Shown piece after piece: positions 6,884-13,888 of a stretch of DNA of 64,000 bases; positions within the stretch are counted from its first letter, which is position 1; each line of letters opens with the position of its first letter. Made by a program: the position numbers and the translations under genes. This DNA comes from Paenibacillus sp. FSL W8-0426. GTDB lineage: Bacteria; Bacillota; Bacilli; Paenibacillales; Paenibacillaceae. The stretch lies in the NCBI RefSeq assembly GCF_037969725.1, contig NZ_CP150203.1, forward strand, positions 4,666,001 through 4,730,000, given 5' to 3'. The notes under the pieces are model-generated. The model was not told where the DNA came from and did no database searches. It saw nothing but the letters and a program-made list of their open reading frames with translations.

Positions 6884-7418
6884 GGTTGTCACCTCCCTTC
6901 GTGATGCACTCATTGGCTACGAGTGTCATGGCCTGTACAAAAAAAGCAATAGCAGCCCAAGACGATCCGAACCAAAGGTTTGATGCAACGATCAGGAATG
7001 ATATGACAGTGAGTAGCGGGTAAAATCGTTCTGGTATGCGCGTCTGGTGCTCGATACCGGACGGAGCATAATGGAGCACGATAACCATACTGATCAGCGT
7101 GAGTACCATGGTCCATGTCGAATTGATGCTTACCATACTTAACGCCGTCGCTGCGCCAGAAGTTACAAGGGCACATCCAATACTTGATTCGAGATGTAGG
7201 CCGCCCGAGACAAGCCGGAGCAACGCAAAGCATTTGAGCAGCATAATGACCTCTGATCCCCGGCCAGTAAACATCGCTCCGATAATCGTAAACAGTACGA
7301 CAGCAGCCGTATTCAAGATGACGATCAGCGTGTGCCGCATGTCATCCTCGTGAACCGGATGGTTTGGCACCACTGACTTGATATGTCGGGCTATTCGGCC
7401 CGCCGCATTCTCAATCAC
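6876..7418 (-). CDS. agrB: AgrB-like peptide-processing membrane protease
   Basis: 180 residues with four or more hydrophobic segments. The diagnostic AgrB motif is present at about residues 67-86, RLVSGGLHLESSIGCALVTS. The catalytic histidine and cysteine are seven residues apart, as H77 and C84 are in S. aureus AgrB. AgrB cuts the AgrD tail and cyclises the peptide at the membrane. GTG start at 7418, inside the upstream gene's stop region, with GGGAGG six bases before it. Overlaps the AgrD-like gene downstream. High confidence in family membership. That it acts on the adjacent peptide is inferred from the overlap. Confidence 0.9.
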   Translation of the reverse strand: MIENAAGRIARHIKSVVPNHPVHEDDMRHTLIVILNTAAVVLFTIIGAMFTGRGSEVIMLLKCFALLRLVSGGLHLESSIGCALVTSGAATALSMVSINSTWTMVLTLISMVIVLHYAPSGIEHQTRIPERFYPLLTVISFLIVASNLWFGSSWAAIAFFVQAMTLVANECITKGGDNHV

Positions 7419-7998
7419 TCATGTCCTCCCTCTCTTTACGCACTGCGTAGTATAAAAAAAGTACTGATGATGCCCCGAAGAATAGAATGTTAGCCCAAGA
7501 TTCTTGGATATACATCGTGATCGCCAACAGTACAAATGCAACCAAGATGACGGACACAACCATGATCTTCTCCCAACGGAATCTCAACAAGTCATAGTCC
7601 GCGGTAAAGCCAAATCCGAACCGGTACAGTCCATACGATAGAACCAGGAACAGAATGCTTGTCACGAGCTGTAGGAGTTCCCCTCCAACTACGTTAAACA
7701 ATATGGCCTGTACAATGCCGTAAAGAAAAAATCCAGTACAAGATATGATTGCCGACCAAATTAGCGGCAGCCGCACGATCGTTGCCAAGAAAAGCACGTA
7801 GCATAACAGGTTAATGACTGTAGCCAGGTAACCAAGCTCTAGCCCCCGGAGAAAGTGGCTTTGCAGGCCCATCAGGATCGATACAACCACCGTTTGCCAG
7901 ATAAAGTCCATCGGGTTTTCTCTGAATATTGCCATCATGAATACGAATACTGCTAATACCTCAAGCGTTGAAAACAACAGAAACGTGACCAATTCCAT
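7411..7998 (-). CDS. AgrC-like seven-helix membrane sensor lacking a kinase
   Basis: 195 residues from ATG at 7998 (AGGGGA upstream). About seven hydrophobic helices: LVTFLLFSTLEVLAVFVFMM near the start, then segments around residues 37-55, 60-80, 82-110, 112-130, 148-167 and 171-190. The layout and the E-x-LAVF...FR start resemble the peptide-binding half of AgrC-type sensors. The protein ends in KEREDMSD exactly where the histidine kinase domain should begin. The stop is native, since agrB starts inside it, so this is not a fresh truncation. It may be a receptor, decoy, immunity or transport partner for the peptide. Relation to AgrC is inferred from topology and context. Confidence 0.6.
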   Translation of the reverse strand: MELVTFLLFSTLEVLAVFVFMMAIFRENPMDFIWQTVVVSILMGLQSHFLRGLELGYLATVINLLCYVLFLATIVRLPLIWSAIISCTGFFLYGIVQAILFNVVGGELLQLVTSILFLVLSYGLYRFGFGFTADYDLLRFRWEKIMVVSVILVAFVLLAITMYIQESWANILFFGASSVLFLYYAVRKEREDMSD

Positions 7999-8014
7999 CC
8001 GACTGTCCCCTTTT

Positions 8015-8329
8015 CTAATCCGGCTTGTCTTTGTTTCTCCAATCTGCCATGCGCTCTTGGTACTCATCGATGGATGGTTTGTACCAAAAAGGCCGGCTGC
8101 CTACCATAACATCAGGCTCGGGAAACATTTTGTTTTTGCGGACATGGTGCATATTCTTGGGGTCTACGCCTATCTGGTCGGCCACTTCCTTGCTGCCGAG
8201 CAGCGGCGGATACTTCTTCCCGCGAATGATCTGCCTTGCGTCCTCCAGCTCATCTACCAATGCTGCGATCTGTTCGCCGACCTCTCCTCCTAACTGGTTG
8301 GCCATCTCGCGGTATTGATTCAAGGTCAA
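8015..8329 (-). CDS. AlpA/MerR-like helix-turn-helix protein
   Basis: 104 residues. The N-terminal ~45 residues are helical. Residues ~46-95 (LLGSKEVADQIGVDPKNMHHVRKNKMFPEPDVMVGSRPFWYKPSIDEY) match the AlpA/excisionase winged-helix pattern, with a fixed aromatic near the end. It heads the agr-like operon, 16 bp before the sensor gene. The promoter upstream has a 17-bp palindrome between -35 and -10, so autoregulation is plausible. An excisionase or phage-control role is an alternative. Confidence 0.7.
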   Translation of the reverse strand: MTLNQYREMANQLGGEVGEQIAALVDELEDARQIIRGKKYPPLLGSKEVADQIGVDPKNMHHVRKNKMFPEPDVMVGSRPFWYKPSIDEYQERMADWRNKDKPD

Positions 8330-8369
8330 TGTTCATCCCTCCATAATTTACCGTTTCACTGCTGATATA

Positions 8370-8398
8370 AATATACGGTAAAGCCGTATGTTTTTCAA
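8370..8398 (-). promoter_or_regulatory. Promoter and operator of the agr-like operon
   Basis: Minus-strand TTGAAA (8393-8398), 17-bp spacer, TATATT (8370-8375). The spacer is almost entirely filled by the near-perfect dyad at 8373-8389 (ATACGGC-TTT-ACCGTAT on the minus strand). A partial half-site (TTTACCGTTT) lies at about 8348-8357. A protein bound here would occlude RNA polymerase. Confidence 0.65.
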
Positions 8399-8433
8399 TG
8401 GTCAATTTGTTGTTTCGTGAATTTTTCATTGTA

Positions 8434-8473
8434 TTAAAAGAACCCGGAATCCAAATGGACCCGAGTTTCTTTA
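8434..8473 (-). terminator. Probable terminator after the YolD-like gene
   Basis: Minus-strand imperfect hairpin with CTCGG pairing to CCGGG, ending in a T-run, immediately after the stop at 8474. It insulates the SOS cassette from the agr-like operon. Confidence 0.5.
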
Positions 8474-8812
8474 TCAGTCAATTGTTGCGGATAAGATCTC
8501 CCCAATGTCGATAAACACCCAATCATCTTCACCAATGAGCAGTTTGAATTCGTTACGATGAACGAAAATCGTTGAAACCATCCCCACAAATACCTCATCC
8601 TCATACGGACCAAACTTTGTTACCCGGAGTTTTAAACGCTGGTTTCGAGCGTCGATAATTGCTCGATGAATCAATTCCAACTCCTGCGGATCAAGAGCTG
8701 GCTTTTTCTTCTCCAGCTTCCTTTCCTGCTGCTCCAAATATGCATCTCGGTATTCAGGGAGGATCATCCGGGACGACTCAAACACACCGTTTCCAACCAG
8801 TTTCTTTCCCAT
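8474..8812 (-). CDS. YolD-like protein
   Basis: 112 residues. The signature GNGVFESSRMILPEYRDAYLEQQ, then LDPQELELIHRAIIDA and a small beta-rich half ending DDWVFIDIGEIL, match the YolD-like family (PF08863). YolD proteins usually accompany SOS-induced Y-family polymerases (UvrX/YqjW). Here no polymerase is present, and the partner is the LexA-N-like protein upstream, 12 bp away. Probably DNA-damage-induced through the SOS box at 9134-9145. Molecular role unknown in the family. Confidence 0.8.
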   Translation of the reverse strand: MGKKLVGNGVFESSRMILPEYRDAYLEQQERKLEKKKPALDPQELELIHRAIIDARNQRLKLRVTKFGPYEDEVFVGMVSTIFVHRNEFKLLIGEDDWVFIDIGEILSATID

Positions 8813-8824
8813 TGAATAACCCTC

Positions 8825-9112
8825 CTAATATTCCGTCCAGTAACTGGTGTCTACTGGTGGTTTCTGTTTGACCGGAGCAGTTTTAGGTTGATCTGCTTCG
8901 CGTTCCCAGCCTTCAAGAATAACGATGGTGCTTGTATCCGGTTTGTCACGCCACAGTATGTAATTTGCATCAACAAGGCCGTCCAAAGCTACTATGATAT
9001 CAGCCTTGCTCCTTCCGGTTTTAACGACCAGTTCTTGGAGCGTTGGGAATCGGCGCCGTACGTTGCTGTAGTTGTACAAGATCCTCAGCACTTTACGTTC
9101 ATAATCATTCAA
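8825..9112 (-). CDS. LexA-N-like winged-helix protein
   Basis: 95 residues from a TTG at 9112, eight bases after a perfect GGGAGG. Residues ~5-65 (YERKVLRILYNYSNVRRRFPTLQELVVKTGRSKADIIVALDGL) resemble the LexA DNA-binding winged helix. There is no autopeptidase domain. A chromosomal paralogue lies at 42987-42703, about 50% identical over the core by eye, with a matching promoter. First gene of an SOS-boxed pair with the YolD-like gene. May compete at LexA sites or sense damage (inference). Confidence 0.65.
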   Translation of the reverse strand: MNDYERKVLRILYNYSNVRRRFPTLQELVVKTGRSKADIIVALDGLVDANYILWRDKPDTSTIVILEGWEREADQPKTAPVKQKPPVDTSYWTEY

Positions 9113-9133
9113 TTTGCATACCTCCCAAAATGA

Positions 9134-9145
9134 GAACGTCTGTTT
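9134..9145 (-). promoter_or_regulatory. SOS (LexA) box and promoter of the prophage cassette
   Basis: GAAC-GTCT-GTTT, matching the Bacillus LexA half-sites, lies just downstream of a minus-strand TATAAT (with TTGTTT 18 bp further up). The sequence TTCGCATATAATA around the -10 is shared with the chromosomal SOS promoter near 43235. Confidence 0.7.
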
Positions 9146-9275
9146 GTATTATATGCGAAGTGTGACAAATCAAACAACTGCAAAAAAGCTCCATAACATA
9201 GAAACATTTTCCTAGTTCTGTTAGACTATTCATTATTATCTCCAATTTGATTGGAGACATTTGAGGTGATGACCA

Positions 9276-9794
9276 TTGAAGAAATGTCCATACTGTGCCG
9301 AAGAGATCCAAGATGAGGCCATCAAATGTAAACATTGTGGGAGTATGCTTAATGAAAACGAACCAGTCACTGCTCCAGCACCCGGCATACCTGTTACATC
9401 GCCTGCGCCTGTTGAAGAAAAAAAGCCTAACACACTAGCTGTAGGCTCTGTTGTTTTAGTTGTACTTGCCCTTATACTTGGAATGTCCTACTGTAATAAT
9501 GTGAAAAGCGGATCTACTAGTGTCAAAGCAACAACAAATGTGATGACAGGAGATCGTGGATACATAAATACAAACACCTATGTGGCTCTGACAAAAGACG
9601 ATCTCGACTTGATGATCAACTACATCAATGCAAGCAACAACGATGGTTTGAATGAAATGATTCTTACAGGCAAAGTGTCTACAGTAAAGTCAGGAACAGA
9701 AGTAAACGTTGTTGACAGGACTTTTGCGTCGTTGAATGTTAGTTACTCTGGCGGATCAGGCTGGCTTCCTAAGGAATTTGTTTCTAAGAAATAG
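9276..9794 (+). CDS. Zinc-ribbon, single-TM surface protein
   Basis: 172 residues from a TTG at 9276 with GAGGTG upstream. N-terminal zinc ribbon [19 protein letters not shown], a proline-rich linker, one transmembrane segment ([17 protein letters not shown], ~55-71) and an outer domain of ~95 residues ending in an SH3-like WLPKEFV. The topology is cytoplasmic zinc ribbon, outer C-terminal domain. It is alone on the plus strand beside the lysis genes and has its own terminator, the pattern of a moron gene expressed from the prophage. Function unknown; superinfection or envelope roles are possible. Confidence 0.7.
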   Translation: MKKCPYCAEEIQDEAIKCKHCGSMLNENEPVTAPAPGIPVTSPAPVEEKKPNTLAVGSVVLVVLALILGMSYCNNVKSGSTSVKATTNVMTGDRGYINTNTYVALTKDDLDLMINYINASNNDGLNEMILTGKVSTVKSGTEVNVVDRTFASLNVSYSGGSGWLPKEFVSKK

Positions 9795-9798
9795 CTAT

Positions 9799-9836
9799 CA
9801 AGAGCATGTGGAGCAAAATCCCCATGCTCTTTTTGT
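9799..9836 (+). terminator. Terminator between convergent genes
   Basis: AGAGCATG / CATGCTCT 8-bp stem followed by TTTTTG on the plus strand, after the zinc-ribbon gene and before the end of the endolysin. Confidence 0.8.
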
Positions 9837-9877
9837 TATGTAGATGGCCCGCTTTTTAAATTGGCAGGCCAGTTTCG

Positions 9878-11212
9878 TCATTTTACCTTGATACCATTGT
9901 CCCTACGGTAATTGATAACAAGCAACCGCCAGAAGTCGTAACTACCTTTTCCATCAGCAATATAAGGCTTGTAGAATTCGAAAGCATCCTTTGCCCAGTC
10001 CGGACATTCCATATTGTCCTTTTCCTTCTGAGCCGCTATCCATTTGGCTTGGGCATCCACAGTACCTTGCAGTTCATTCATCCGTTTCTTTTCCGCCTCT
10101 GTCATCGGTGTCCCCTCCGTTCTGTAATAATCAATCAGATATTGCGTAGGCTCTGTTACGCCCGCCTCTGTAGCTGTGTAGCCGTATTGCGGACTTGATG
10201 CCTTTCGGACCTCGTAATGCAGGTGCGCACCACTGCTGATACCGGTACTCCCCTGCCTGCCGATCAGATCACCTTGTTTGACCTTTTGGCCAACCTTGAC
10301 GGCAACCGAGGATAGATGGGCGTAAACGTGCAAATAACCCTTGTCATCTTTGATGGCCACGACGATACCATAATTGCCGAAGCCGGAACCGGACACCCCC
10401 ATTTTTGCATGCATGACCTCACCAGGCACAAACGCATAGATCGGTCCGTCACTCGTGGAAACAACTAGGTCGACCCCACGATGAAATTTTTTCACTCCTG
10501 ACACTGGATGCGTCCGCATGCCAAACGGGCTTGTGATCCGGTATCCTTCGAATGGATTTCTCATTCCCTTCTCCTTCCCGTATCGGGATTTAAGCTCGGA
10601 TAGGCTGCCGCTGAATTCATTAAGATCCACAGCCCCACCGATCCCCGGCACCTTTCCTGAATCGCTGAATTGCCAGATGGTCCACGACTTCCATGCAGGC
10701 TGATCATCCGGAACCTTTGAGTTGCTGTACCGCGCAATCCACAAATCATATCCGGACAAACCCGTATCGAAGTTCCCAGCAAAGGAGTTCCCTGTATAAA
10801 TAATTGGCTTACGTCCTGTCAGGCGTTCCAACTCGGTCAGGAATGTTTTAGCAACAACGTTGATCTGCGCTTTGCTCAAGTTGCCTGGATTGTTTTCATA
10901 GTCCATAACCGGTGGCAATTGCAGCGCAGAAGCCCCACCCACAGCATCCAACGTCTTGGCATAATGTGTAGCCTCAGCCCGAGCAATATCAGCAGACGTT
11001 GCCCGCAGGAAATGGTACGTACCCACTAGCAACCCTGCGGTTAATGCACCTTTTACATTTGTCTCTAAATTCGGATCAGTGTACGTCTGCCCCTCTGTTG
11101 CCTTGATGAAAACAAACGTAATGCCACTTGCTTTTACCTTAGCCCAATCAACATTCCCCTGATATCGCGATACATCGATGCCTTGGGCATTGGTTTCTTT
11201 ACGCTGCTGCAT
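9878..11212 (-). CDS. Two-domain endolysin: GH25 lysozyme plus M23 endopeptidase
   Basis: 444 residues from ATG at 11212, chosen because GGGAG lies nine bases upstream within the holin end. Residues ~8-210 are a GH25 muramidase (GIDVSRYQGNVDW, VMDYENN with the catalytic acids). Residues ~215-350 are an M23 metallo-endopeptidase (HRGVDLV and HLHYEV zinc ligands). A ~90-residue tail (MNELQGTVDAQAKW..., CPDWAKDAFEFYKPY) is probably a wall-binding or linker module. It would cut both glycan strands and cross-links. The three lysis genes overlap or abut, so they are coexpressed late. Confidence 0.9.
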   Translation of the reverse strand: MQQRKETNAQGIDVSRYQGNVDWAKVKASGITFVFIKATEGQTYTDPNLETNVKGALTAGLLVGTYHFLRATSADIARAEATHYAKTLDAVGGASALQLPPVMDYENNPGNLSKAQINVVAKTFLTELERLTGRKPIIYTGNSFAGNFDTGLSGYDLWIARYSNSKVPDDQPAWKSWTIWQFSDSGKVPGIGGAVDLNEFSGSLSELKSRYGKEKGMRNPFEGYRITSPFGMRTHPVSGVKKFHRGVDLVVSTSDGPIYAFVPGEVMHAKMGVSGSGFGNYGIVVAIKDDKGYLHVYAHLSSVAVKVGQKVKQGDLIGRQGSTGISSGAHLHYEVRKASSPQYGYTATEAGVTEPTQYLIDYYRTEGTPMTEAEKKRMNELQGTVDAQAKWIAAQKEKDNMECPDWAKDAFEFYKPYIADGKGSYDFWRLLVINYRRDNGIKVK

Positions 11213-11477
11213 CCTCATCAACTCCCTTGCGTGTCTGTTTAACCAGCTGGTTACCGTACACCGCAACCGCCCCTACCAGAATGCCTTGGACCACGCTCTC
11301 AACGCTTACGCCAAGTATCAGTATCGCAAACACAATTGCTGCTGCCGTAACGCCAAAAATAATAGTCCAATCTGGAACCTTTGGCGTTAGCTTTAGCACG
11401 TAGCCGATCACCCAACACGCTGCAAGAACGATCAGCAGACGGCCATCAATCAATCCTTGAATAACATCCCATTCCAT
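11199..11477 (-). CDS. Holin
   Basis: 92 residues with three hydrophobic segments (LLIVLAACWVIGYVL, WTIIFGVTAAAIVFAILIL, VVQGILVGAVAVYGNQLV) and a charged C-terminus (KQTRKGVDED). Size, topology and position between XhlA and endolysin fit a holin that times lysis by permeabilising the membrane. The VQGILVGAVAVYGNQL segment is typical of Firmicutes siphophage holins. Overlaps the endolysin start. Confidence 0.85.
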   Translation of the reverse strand: MEWDVIQGLIDGRLLIVLAACWVIGYVLKLTPKVPDWTIIFGVTAAAIVFAILILGVSVESVVQGILVGAVAVYGNQLVKQTRKGVDEDAAA

Positions 11478-11480
11478 GAG

Positions 11481-11783
11481 TTAAACGCCTCCCGTTTTCA
11501 GAACTAATACAATTGCACTGATCGCAATCCCAATCAACACGGCACCAATTGTCCTCCACAGCCAAGTCTGATTGCTTTCAATCTTGTCCAGCCTGTGATG
11601 CGCAGACTTTGTAGATTGCATTGCCTCTTTCGCTAAATCACGAGTTGTTTCTAAGGTGGCGGCCATAACTGGCACACCTTCGAGCGTCTTTTCCATCCTT
11701 GCCAGTTGGATCTGAATGCCCATAAGCGCCTTTGTAGTCTCTTCCACAACAGCATTCACCTCGCTTATATTTGTGTTATCCAT
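11481..11783 (-). CDS. xhlA: XhlA-like lysis protein
   Basis: 100 residues: an amphipathic, heptad-like N-terminal helix (MGIQIQLARMEKTLEGV ... HHRLDKIESNQTWLWRTI) and one C-terminal transmembrane helix (GAVLIGIAISAIVLVLKTG). This is the XhlA architecture of B. subtilis PBSX, where XhlA and the holin together release the endolysin. First gene of the lysis trio, preceded by a terminator that separates it from the tail genes. Confidence 0.85.
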   Translation of the reverse strand: MDNTNISEVNAVVEETTKALMGIQIQLARMEKTLEGVPVMAATLETTRDLAKEAMQSTKSAHHRLDKIESNQTWLWRTIGAVLIGIAISAIVLVLKTGGV

Positions 11784-11819
11784 CCACTCAATCCCCCGTC
11801 TCTTTTTTCAAAATGAAAA

Positions 11820-11847
11820 GCCCCCTGACCACTCCAGAGGGCATAAA
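11820..11847 (-). terminator. Terminator between tail and lysis genes
   Basis: Minus-strand GCCCTCTG / CAGGGGGC stem followed by TTTTC, between the CD1375-like gene and xhlA. Confidence 0.75.
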
Positions 11848-11873
11848 AATAGCGCACCAATTTGGTACGCTTG

Positions 11874-12005
11874 TTACTTCTCGATCATGAATTCAACGCC
11901 GCTATCAATCAGAATTTCATCGACTTGCTCACGCAAAGATTCGGGAACCACTTTGTATTCAGTTTTTCCCAAAATGATACGTTGTGCAAAGAACATAGCC
12001 ACCAT
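11874..12005 (-). CDS. CD1375-like small phage protein
   Basis: 43 residues from an ATG at 12005 preceded by GGAGG. The earlier in-frame start has no such site. The sequence (FFAQRIILGKTEYKVVPESLREQVDEIL) fits the short CD1375 family found between tail fibre and lysis genes in Firmicutes phages. A comparable 42-residue gene sits in the same relative place in prophage 2 (59794-59666). Function unknown. Confidence 0.7.
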   Translation of the reverse strand: MVAMFFAQRIILGKTEYKVVPESLREQVDEILIDSGVEFMIEK

Positions 12006-12055
12006 GGTCTCACCTCCTTCCAGGCGCAGCAATAACCAGAAAAGGACGCGCTGGA

Positions 12056-12343
12056 TCATTTGTATATCTCCAGGGCTATTTCGGCGATAACGTCATCTGT
12101 GAAGTCAGCTCGGTCAGCCAGCGCTTTGCTTTGAGCTTTCAGGAGTGTGCTTTCTTGCTTCAAAGATTCAAATTCTTCCTGTGGCACCGTGACATAAACA
12201 ACAGGTTCAGGTAAAGGTTCATCCGAGAAAATAAGAAAATTACCCTCAGTGATATTGTGTTCTTCGATCAGGATCAAGCTATTGTTTTCGGCTATGATCC
12301 TTTCTCGATCATCAGCGGATTTGTACTGGTATTTAGTTCTCAT
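12056..12343 (-). CDS. Tail-end accessory protein, unknown
   Basis: 95 residues from ATG at 12343 with AAGGAGA upstream, overlapping the fibre gene's stop by a few bases. Acidic, with a proline-rich middle (SDEPLPEPVVYVTVPQEEF) and a helical C-terminus. Similar small proteins follow fibre genes in this phage group and may assist fibre assembly (inference). Confidence 0.6.
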   Translation of the reverse strand: MRTKYQYKSADDRERIIAENNSLILIEEHNITEGNFLIFSDEPLPEPVVYVTVPQEEFESLKQESTLLKAQSKALADRADFTDDVIAEIALEIYK

Positions 12344-13887
12344 GTCTGTCTCTCCTTCTGTGTGTACAGAATGTTTAAATAAACGTTGCGTACCCATGAA
12401 TAACACTCACTGTTACCAGATCGAACCCAAAACTGTATTTCATCATTCGCGTTTATGGTAATATCCTCAACATAGGTTCCAGGAACATCCCTCAGGATTC
12501 CGCGGGGGACACCGTTAACATATATCTGTGCATAAACGGAAGAGTCTACCCCTCCTGTTTTACTGAGAAGGAACTGCACTCGGAAAGTACCACCAATGGA
12601 TGGTGTAATCCCGCCCGTCATACGCATTGTGGAGTTACTATAGGCTGTAAATGCGCTTTTTTGGTAAATAGGGAAATCTCCTGGAGAGAATTCCATAACC
12701 ATATTTCCAGTAACCCCAAGAATATTCTTACCATTTCGTATATTTGCTGGTTGCAGATCGGGCGTAAGTGCATATACCCAGGTTTGCCCATTATAGTACC
12801 CGTCAGGCGGCATTAAAAATGTACGATCACCGGGCCAAACAGTCAAATTAATCGCTGGTTGGTGGGCATTTTGAGCGCTTCGGTTGACCATCGTTCCCTC
12901 TACAACCCCTGATTCAGTTCCTATTGTTTTGGGCGCCAATACGTCGGAAGCCCCAGCTGTTCCATACTCCCCCCCTTCACCCTGTAAAATAAAAACCGTT
13001 CCGTTATAAACCAACGTGTATACAGAGTTGGCCTTTAGAAACCCTGGTGTCACTGCGGTACCGTTAGATTTCAAAATACTTTTTGGGCCGAGTCCGTTCA
13101 CATTCAAGGAAGCGGCTCCTGTATTAGTAGCATTAATTTGGACGGTCACCCGTAGACCAGCAACAAGGGAGGTCGGCGCCGGAACAGGCACAACTGAGTA
13201 GGCATTAGCACTATTGCTGGTAGTCCCGTATCCCCCTGTCAAAACCCGATTATCCACATATTGTGGTGTAGCAAACCCCTCATCTTGCACTGACTTTAAG
13301 AAATCCTCCCACTGCTGGCGGTATTCTGCTGTTTTCGTGTTGAGCCAAGCTTGAAACTGATTGAAGATTGAAGTAGTATCTGCCTGCTGAATCAAACCAG
13401 TTACAATACCGCAAACAGCACTGTTCAGACGCTCATCAGTAATGTTCTCTGGGAGCACAACCGATGTATTAGCTTTGACAAGTATCTGAGCCAGACTGAG
13501 ATCATAAATGTCTCCAGAACGTGTAATAGCAGGAACAACAGGAGAAGCAGAAGGGTTTCCTTGTAGAACAAGCGCTCTGATGGCCCTTACAGGCGCGCTA
13601 GTGTCCAGTCGAAGGATAACCCTGTCAATCCGATCTGCGTTCGTGGCAGGCTGTACAGGCAGCGTCAGAGGTTCATCATAGACACTATACAAGTAACCGT
13701 TAATCCAGCCGAAACCAGTCTCGATTTTTACGCTTGCGGTCGTACCGGTTGCACTCACCTTTAACTTAGTGCCCCCGCTGAAAACACCGTTACCCACGAA
13801 ACGGGAAAAGTATTCCGCAAACTCCCGAGCAGGGTAGTCCCGTGGGTCGTCTGCGGTTGTATCAAAAAATCCTGATTTCTGAGGCAT
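12340..13887 (-). CDS. Tail fibre / baseplate protein
   Basis: 515 residues from ATG at 13887, eight bases after GGAG. The N-terminal ~170 residues resemble phage baseplate attachment domains (FFDTTADDPRDYPAREFAEYFSRFVGNGVF). The middle is a repeat-poor beta region (AGLRVTVQINATNTGAASLNVNG). The stretch MPPDGYYNGQTWVYALTPDL...NILGVTGNM is a common fibre motif. A beta-rich C-terminal domain (about the last 110 residues) is probably the receptor-binding head. Likely host recognition. Confidence 0.8.
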   Translation of the reverse strand: MPQKSGFFDTTADDPRDYPAREFAEYFSRFVGNGVFSGGTKLKVSATGTTASVKIETGFGWINGYLYSVYDEPLTLPVQPATNADRIDRVILRLDTSAPVRAIRALVLQGNPSASPVVPAITRSGDIYDLSLAQILVKANTSVVLPENITDERLNSAVCGIVTGLIQQADTTSIFNQFQAWLNTKTAEYRQQWEDFLKSVQDEGFATPQYVDNRVLTGGYGTTSNSANAYSVVPVPAPTSLVAGLRVTVQINATNTGAASLNVNGLGPKSILKSNGTAVTPGFLKANSVYTLVYNGTVFILQGEGGEYGTAGASDVLAPKTIGTESGVVEGTMVNRSAQNAHQPAINLTVWPGDRTFLMPPDGYYNGQTWVYALTPDLQPANIRNGKNILGVTGNMVMEFSPGDFPIYQKSAFTAYSNSTMRMTGGITPSIGGTFRVQFLLSKTGGVDSSVYAQIYVNGVPRGILRDVPGTYVEDITINANDEIQFWVRSGNSECYSWVRNVYLNILYTQKERQT

Positions 13888-13888
13888 C

